A stretch of DNA of 64,000 nucleotides from Branchiostoma floridae. Lineage: Eukaryota; Chordata; Leptocardii; Amphioxiformes; Branchiostomatidae. The notes beneath the pieces are model-generated. The model worked only from the letters and a program-made list of their open reading frames with translations, was not told the origin of the DNA and searched no databases. Shown piece by piece: positions 12,101-18,100 of the stretch. Each line of letters begins with the position of its first letter. Position 1 is the stretch's first letter. The stretch is taken from the NCBI RefSeq assembly GCF_000003815.2, contig NC_049979.1:21125308-21189307 (forward strand). Reading direction: 5' to 3'. The position numbers and the translations under genes were made by a program.

Positions 12101-15100
12101 CTTTGTTCAATATTCAGATGACAAAAATAGCCCAAACAGACAGAGTTTGATTGTATGGAGAACCAAGTTGAAGAAAAGCTGAGCATATTTCAATTCTAAG
12201 TTATTCGTCATGACTGTATCCTCTGCTACATTCCTTTACAAATGTTTACTTTTCCCTCCTTTTACAGTGATGTGCTGCGGAGATCCAGGATCCATTCGAG
12301 ATGGCACAGTAAGCTTTACGGGGGAGTGCTACGGTGATGTTGCAAACTACTCATGTAACAGTGGATTCGCTCTCGTTGGCAACGCATCCTACACATGTTC
12401 TCCCAGTGGTGACTGGGGACCATCGCCTTATTGCCAACGTGAGGAAAATAACCATGATTGTTCTTGTTCACAGCTATCTTACTCATAGATGAACACAAGT
12501 CTAAATTCAACTTCAAACCAAGGTATTGTCTTTTCTCTGATGGAAAAAAAGTGTTTGATTGCTAGGTACTAGGATTAACAGTGTGGAGGGGGTGAGGACA
12601 ACTAAGTTGAAACTGCGTAGCTGATTGACATATTTCTCTGCTTGGTTTTGGAATTTTTCAATACTTGGAAGGCTCTATAATTTCTGAAATGCTGGAAGCT
12701 GGAAGTCACCTGGGATGTAGTCACTGTTAAGTGTTTATTTCAGTTTAGGCCACACTGACTTAATTTTATGGATGACATACTGTAATTTTATGTAAAAGAA
12801 GTTTAATAACTTTGGCAAACATTACATAGTAGTAGCCATCTGTGGCATCACCAGTCATGCTTACAGTGCTCGTCCCTTTTCAGCTTATAACCTGTGTGAC
12901 AGAACTACTCTGGCTCAGCCGCATGGAGGCACCAAGATCTGCTTCACCAGCCCACAGGGGACGGAAATGGTGGAGTTCTGTCAGATGCACTGCAACCCTG
13001 GGAAGGAGTACTCCAACCATAACGAAGCCATGTATGAATGTAGTGCTGCAACAGGCTGGTTGTGGCAGGTCCGTGTCTATAGGCCAGGTGGCACGAGTGC
13101 CTTCGTGTCTGTCAATGTTGGAGTATGTTCTTCTGGTAAGTATGGCAAATGCCACAGTGAAAATTTGTACTACATGCAATAGATAAGAGTTAGTTGTATA
13201 AGATTTCATGATTAGTCGCTTTGTACACATAAGTGACCATGATTACACTCAATGCAATTTTTCTATATCAAAGGGGGCGATCTACATGACTCACTGTATG
13301 GAGAGTATGGTATTATGGCGATCACAAATGATGCAATATCCTTGACACTCATGATTCAGAAAAGTCCCTTACGCATTATGTTAAATTCAATCTCAATTCA
13401 AGTACACTCGACAGTGAGTTCTGTCACAAATCCTGAAAGATTGAAACAATGAATAAAAAGTCTGACTTGTCCTTTTGTTTCACTTTATTTTCGGATACTC
13501 CACAGCCTACATTAACCCGTTTGCTGCGGTGGTTGCCAGTGGTCTGACCATCACCATGTCGGGACCTGTTGACATGGCAGCTATAGAGACAGAGATGAGG
13601 CACTACCTCATCGACCATAACCTCTGCACTCTGCCATGTCAGGTGGGTTTTCGCTCTCGCAGAATCTGTGTTATGCCTTCCTCCTCATAGGGCACTGGCT
13701 AAGCAAATTATAGAATTATGGCAAATGCAGATTAATATTATTGCATTTGGTGCAGATCATACGGTCATTTTGAGTCTCAAAATTCTGCCAAATACCCTGA
13801 GATTACGCCATTGAATGCCAACGATAACAGTACATGTTATTGGGGACTTCTCGAGACTGTCTTGAAAACCTGATATCTGAAGTGTGCATACCACAGAGAC
13901 TGTTGATGCTGTACAGTAAATCATTTAATTTGAATTTCACTGTCAGGGTCACTTATCTTTAATGTGGCAGACTTAGAGTACCCAGTGGAATAATGAGAAT
14001 ATATTTCAGATTTGGTCTCTATATAACATTTTGTGTTCATTTCAGGTTGGCAACATTGATCTGCAAATTGATCCTATGGCCAGAGTTGGGCCATGGGCAA
14101 AGAAAAATACAAGATCCAACAGCCGTCTCTTGGTTTCGATCCAACTGTTCTCCTATGCAGATGAAAGCCTCATCACCCCAACTAACACAGTTCAGATGGA
14201 GTGGGTTCGACTGGCTGGAGAACTCAGGTACTGCTTTTGTACTTGTACTTGGTGATTTAGCAATATCTCTGACAGTTGTAGTCCGGTGGTTTAGTGTCTC
14301 GGCCTCTCTAGGTGAGTGGAGCTAGAGGTTGTATGTTTGAATCTTGGCTGTTTTCTCTCCCCTGACACTCATGATATTTATTGCAGTTCTTAGCACATCG
14401 GGACTTAATGGTTCCCTGTCAATTGCACTAAGTGTTGAAAAAAAATGGCGGAATGTCCTGGTACAATGAATCTGTATCATACACTGTACAAATTGTCTGT
14501 CTATTCTGTTACAACCAGGGAAAGATACAATCTTCTTTGAGCTAAACTTGCTTGAGATCACCCTTTTCTCTACTACATCAGACTTTTGCTGACACCTTTT
14601 AAAGCATTTGCTAACTCGTAACTCCTTGATAACTGAGGACAATGTATGACAACTTCTATGTAATGCAAGTCCGCACTTATCAACAGTATACATATATCCG
14701 TCGTATCTAAAACAGAGTATTTAGGGATCAAGGTAACGGACAGTCATTTCAAATTACAATACTTTTAAAATGTTGTAGTTTCAAACAACTGTCTGTCGCC
14801 TACTAACCACTAAAGAATTCCGTTTTAAAAACAACGGATATAGGTATCCCTCGGATAAAGGTGAACTAGCATTAATACTATGGAAAGTATGAATACACAA
14901 CATACTGCAGCCTTTTCAGTAAATAAATCATTTCCGATATGATTTCATCTTTTGTGGGTTTGTTTTAGGGAGGTTCTGACAACTCTGGAACAACCAGGCG
15001 GGATCATTCTGACAGTCCAGGGAGTGGATATGGTGCTCCATGCTGAAAACATGCAGATCTCCCCTCCCAGTCTGGGATGTCAGCAGGGAGAAGTACTGGA

Positions 15101-18100
15101 GGGGGTTCAGTGTAGTATGTATTACTCATAGAATTAGGATACAATGAAAAAAAAACATTGATTACGCAGTGTAACATCATATATAATTGGACTTAGTTGA
15201 AATTTGGAAAAGTACCCCCATCTTAAAATCAACAGGGTTTTTCTTTAACGACGTAGATTTACCTGGCAATGCCTACAGGGAAGCCTATTGAAGAAAGTTT
15301 ATGATAATAGTGGGACACAGTACTCTTTTGCTTATAATATCACATAATACCACATCCAACAAAGTGTGGATATCACTGCAGAAAGAGGAATACCTGCCTA
15401 AACATGACCTGATGAATCTATTCACAAAAGTGGACCTGTTGAATTGTGCACCATCTCATCAAAGTGTTAAATCATATCATATTACAGGTTTCTCTTATTC
15501 TTGCATGCAAGAAAACTCATAGATACCATAAGTTACCATATGTTGATTATAGGGTTTTATTTCACAGGACAATGTGGCCCAGGCACGTACTACGATGTGT
15601 ATGAGAACGACTGTCGCCCATGCCCGTACGCCACTTACCAGGATGAGTCAGCACAAACTGAGTGCAAACCATGTAAGGATGGGACCACAACTGCCATGAT
15701 AAGTGCCCGCAACTCCACCCAATGTCAAGGTATTGTTTATCTTGAAATATTTGTAGTACGTTTATCTTTGCAGTTCTCATTACTGTTTCAAAATCATATT
15801 CTAGATATCAGGAGAAATTAGATCCTCATGAAAATAAGTGCATTACAATATCTTCTTGTCCAGCTTCGACTTAAGTTGCAAGATGTTAATATATCTAAAG
15901 GAAACTTAAGCTATGATAAACCTACACTCATACTGTTAATTGATAACCAATAATGTTAGTAACATCAACTCTCATTATTCCTCCGGGTGCTATAATTCCA
16001 CCACCTCCCCAAAACATTGCTATTTATAATATAATAGAGACCTTCTCAAGATTGACTGGAAAACCTAAATATCTGTGCATATACCTCAGGATTACTGACG
16101 CTGCATTGGTACGTCTCTTTAAAGCACTTTGACTTAAGATATTTTTTTTCATTTGGCGGTATAATTTGTGGCATCTGGTGGAATTATGAGAGTTCATCTT
16201 GCAAATCAGAATTTTGAACACGTGTACCTATCTCTAAAAGCGTATGCACCACGTCTCAGCTGAGAATACCTTTTATATGTTTATTGGCTTTAAAAATTTT
16301 TAACTCAGACAATTTCCAGTGTTTTCTTTCTTGTTACAACAATAGAGGTCTAATTGTAGATACTTTCAGCACCAGGGACAGGTCCAGGTCTTGGAATCTG
16401 TTATATGAAATTTGAAGCTATTTCAAAGCCTGGCCCTTACTACTTGAATCAAAATATTATAACTTTGTAGTCAATAAATGATCAGTACAGATTTCAGAAT
16501 CAAGGACAGGTCTAGATCTTGGAATTGGCAATTTGAAATTTGACACTGATTCAAATCTACGCCTTATTACTTTAAACAAAATTAACAACATGCTTTGACA
16601 AGAGTATTGTTTTGTCTTGACTTTGCTGCTGTCTAGCCTTTGCTGAGTGTAACTGTGGCATCCATCCCTGCAAGCTGACGGATGCAGCAGGATACGTCTG
16701 TGATTGTCTGGATGGATACAAAGAGGAGAACATTGCAGGGGAGCTGCTGTGCAAAGGTGCATTATTTATCACTCATTGTACAGTCAAACTTGTCTATAGT
16801 AGCCACTCAACGGACTGAAGAAAGGTGGCCACTAAAGAGAAAATGTTAATCAATTGACCACGATCGTACGAGCAGTAAGTTACACATGATTTCAGAACCC
16901 ACTAATCTTTTTTACCCAGTAACATTGTCTCAATCGTCTTAGAATTCAGCTTACCCTGACAAAGTCAAATGTACCAAAAATGATTGATTTTGTCATGCGG
17001 AATGTTGGTAATTTGCTGACAAAGACATGCGTACCTTCCGCTACCGCCAAAATGACCCTGTCGGGAACTCCAAATCCTTGCAAACTACGATTTTAAACTC
17101 GGTGCAGGGTGACATATGGCATCTGTATGACCACAATATGCAGTGTTACTGTATCTACGGGACCGGAAATCGTGTGGCCGTAGCTATGTTGGACAGGTGG
17201 CTGCTATATAGACTACCGTATATTCTCGAATAAAGTACGCACTTTTTAAACTTTTCAAAATTGAAAAGGTACTACAAGTTGTTGCCAAAGTTGGGGTGCG
17301 TACTTTATTTGAGGTCACTGCACAGAGAAATGGTAAAAAAAAAGCCTAAAATAAAGCAAGGTGGAGCTACACTTCTAGTAATGTTTCAAAACATGCACAT
17401 TGTTCTTGTCTTGTAGTTGTCTAAACATGAAACAAAGAAATTGTCTAAACAGGATTTACATAAGATTAGTATTTGCATACAATCCTTTTGAGTTAGTGAC
17501 TTTGACTGTACAACTGGTTTTTCCTGATTTCTTCTACCAGTTCACATTGATTTTTATAATTTGCAGTAGGCAATTCACAAGTTTATAGAGACAATGAGAG
17601 TGTAAATGCAGGTTATTTCATGCAAAATAACCTGGGGAAAACATCATAAATTTGAATTTATCCAGTTAAAGGTCTGTTCAAAATTGGTGGAAAAGGGGTG
17701 CGTACTTTATTTGAGTTTTTCCATTTTACCTTTCAGTCCCAAAGATCTGTCTAAGACTTGTCCAAAATCAGGGGTGCGTACTTTAATTGGGGTGCGTACT
17801 TTATTCGAGAATATACGGTATTTCTTAATGCTTAGGTCATCTCCATAAAAGAAAAAAGTTCTGTTCTACGCTGGTATGTCATAAAGCATTGTGCATTGTT
17901 GTTGCAAACAAGACAACATCATGGTTTGAACAACTGAAGTAGTGTTTTTAGGAGCACCTTTCAGCATCTAAAGGTTTATTACTGTAGCAGTACTAATGAT
18001 ATAATAGTTCTACCATAAAAGACTAATAATGGTAGAAATATTTGCTTGACATGTGTGCATGTCTTCCTCTTATTTCATCGTCATCATTTTGAAATCATGT

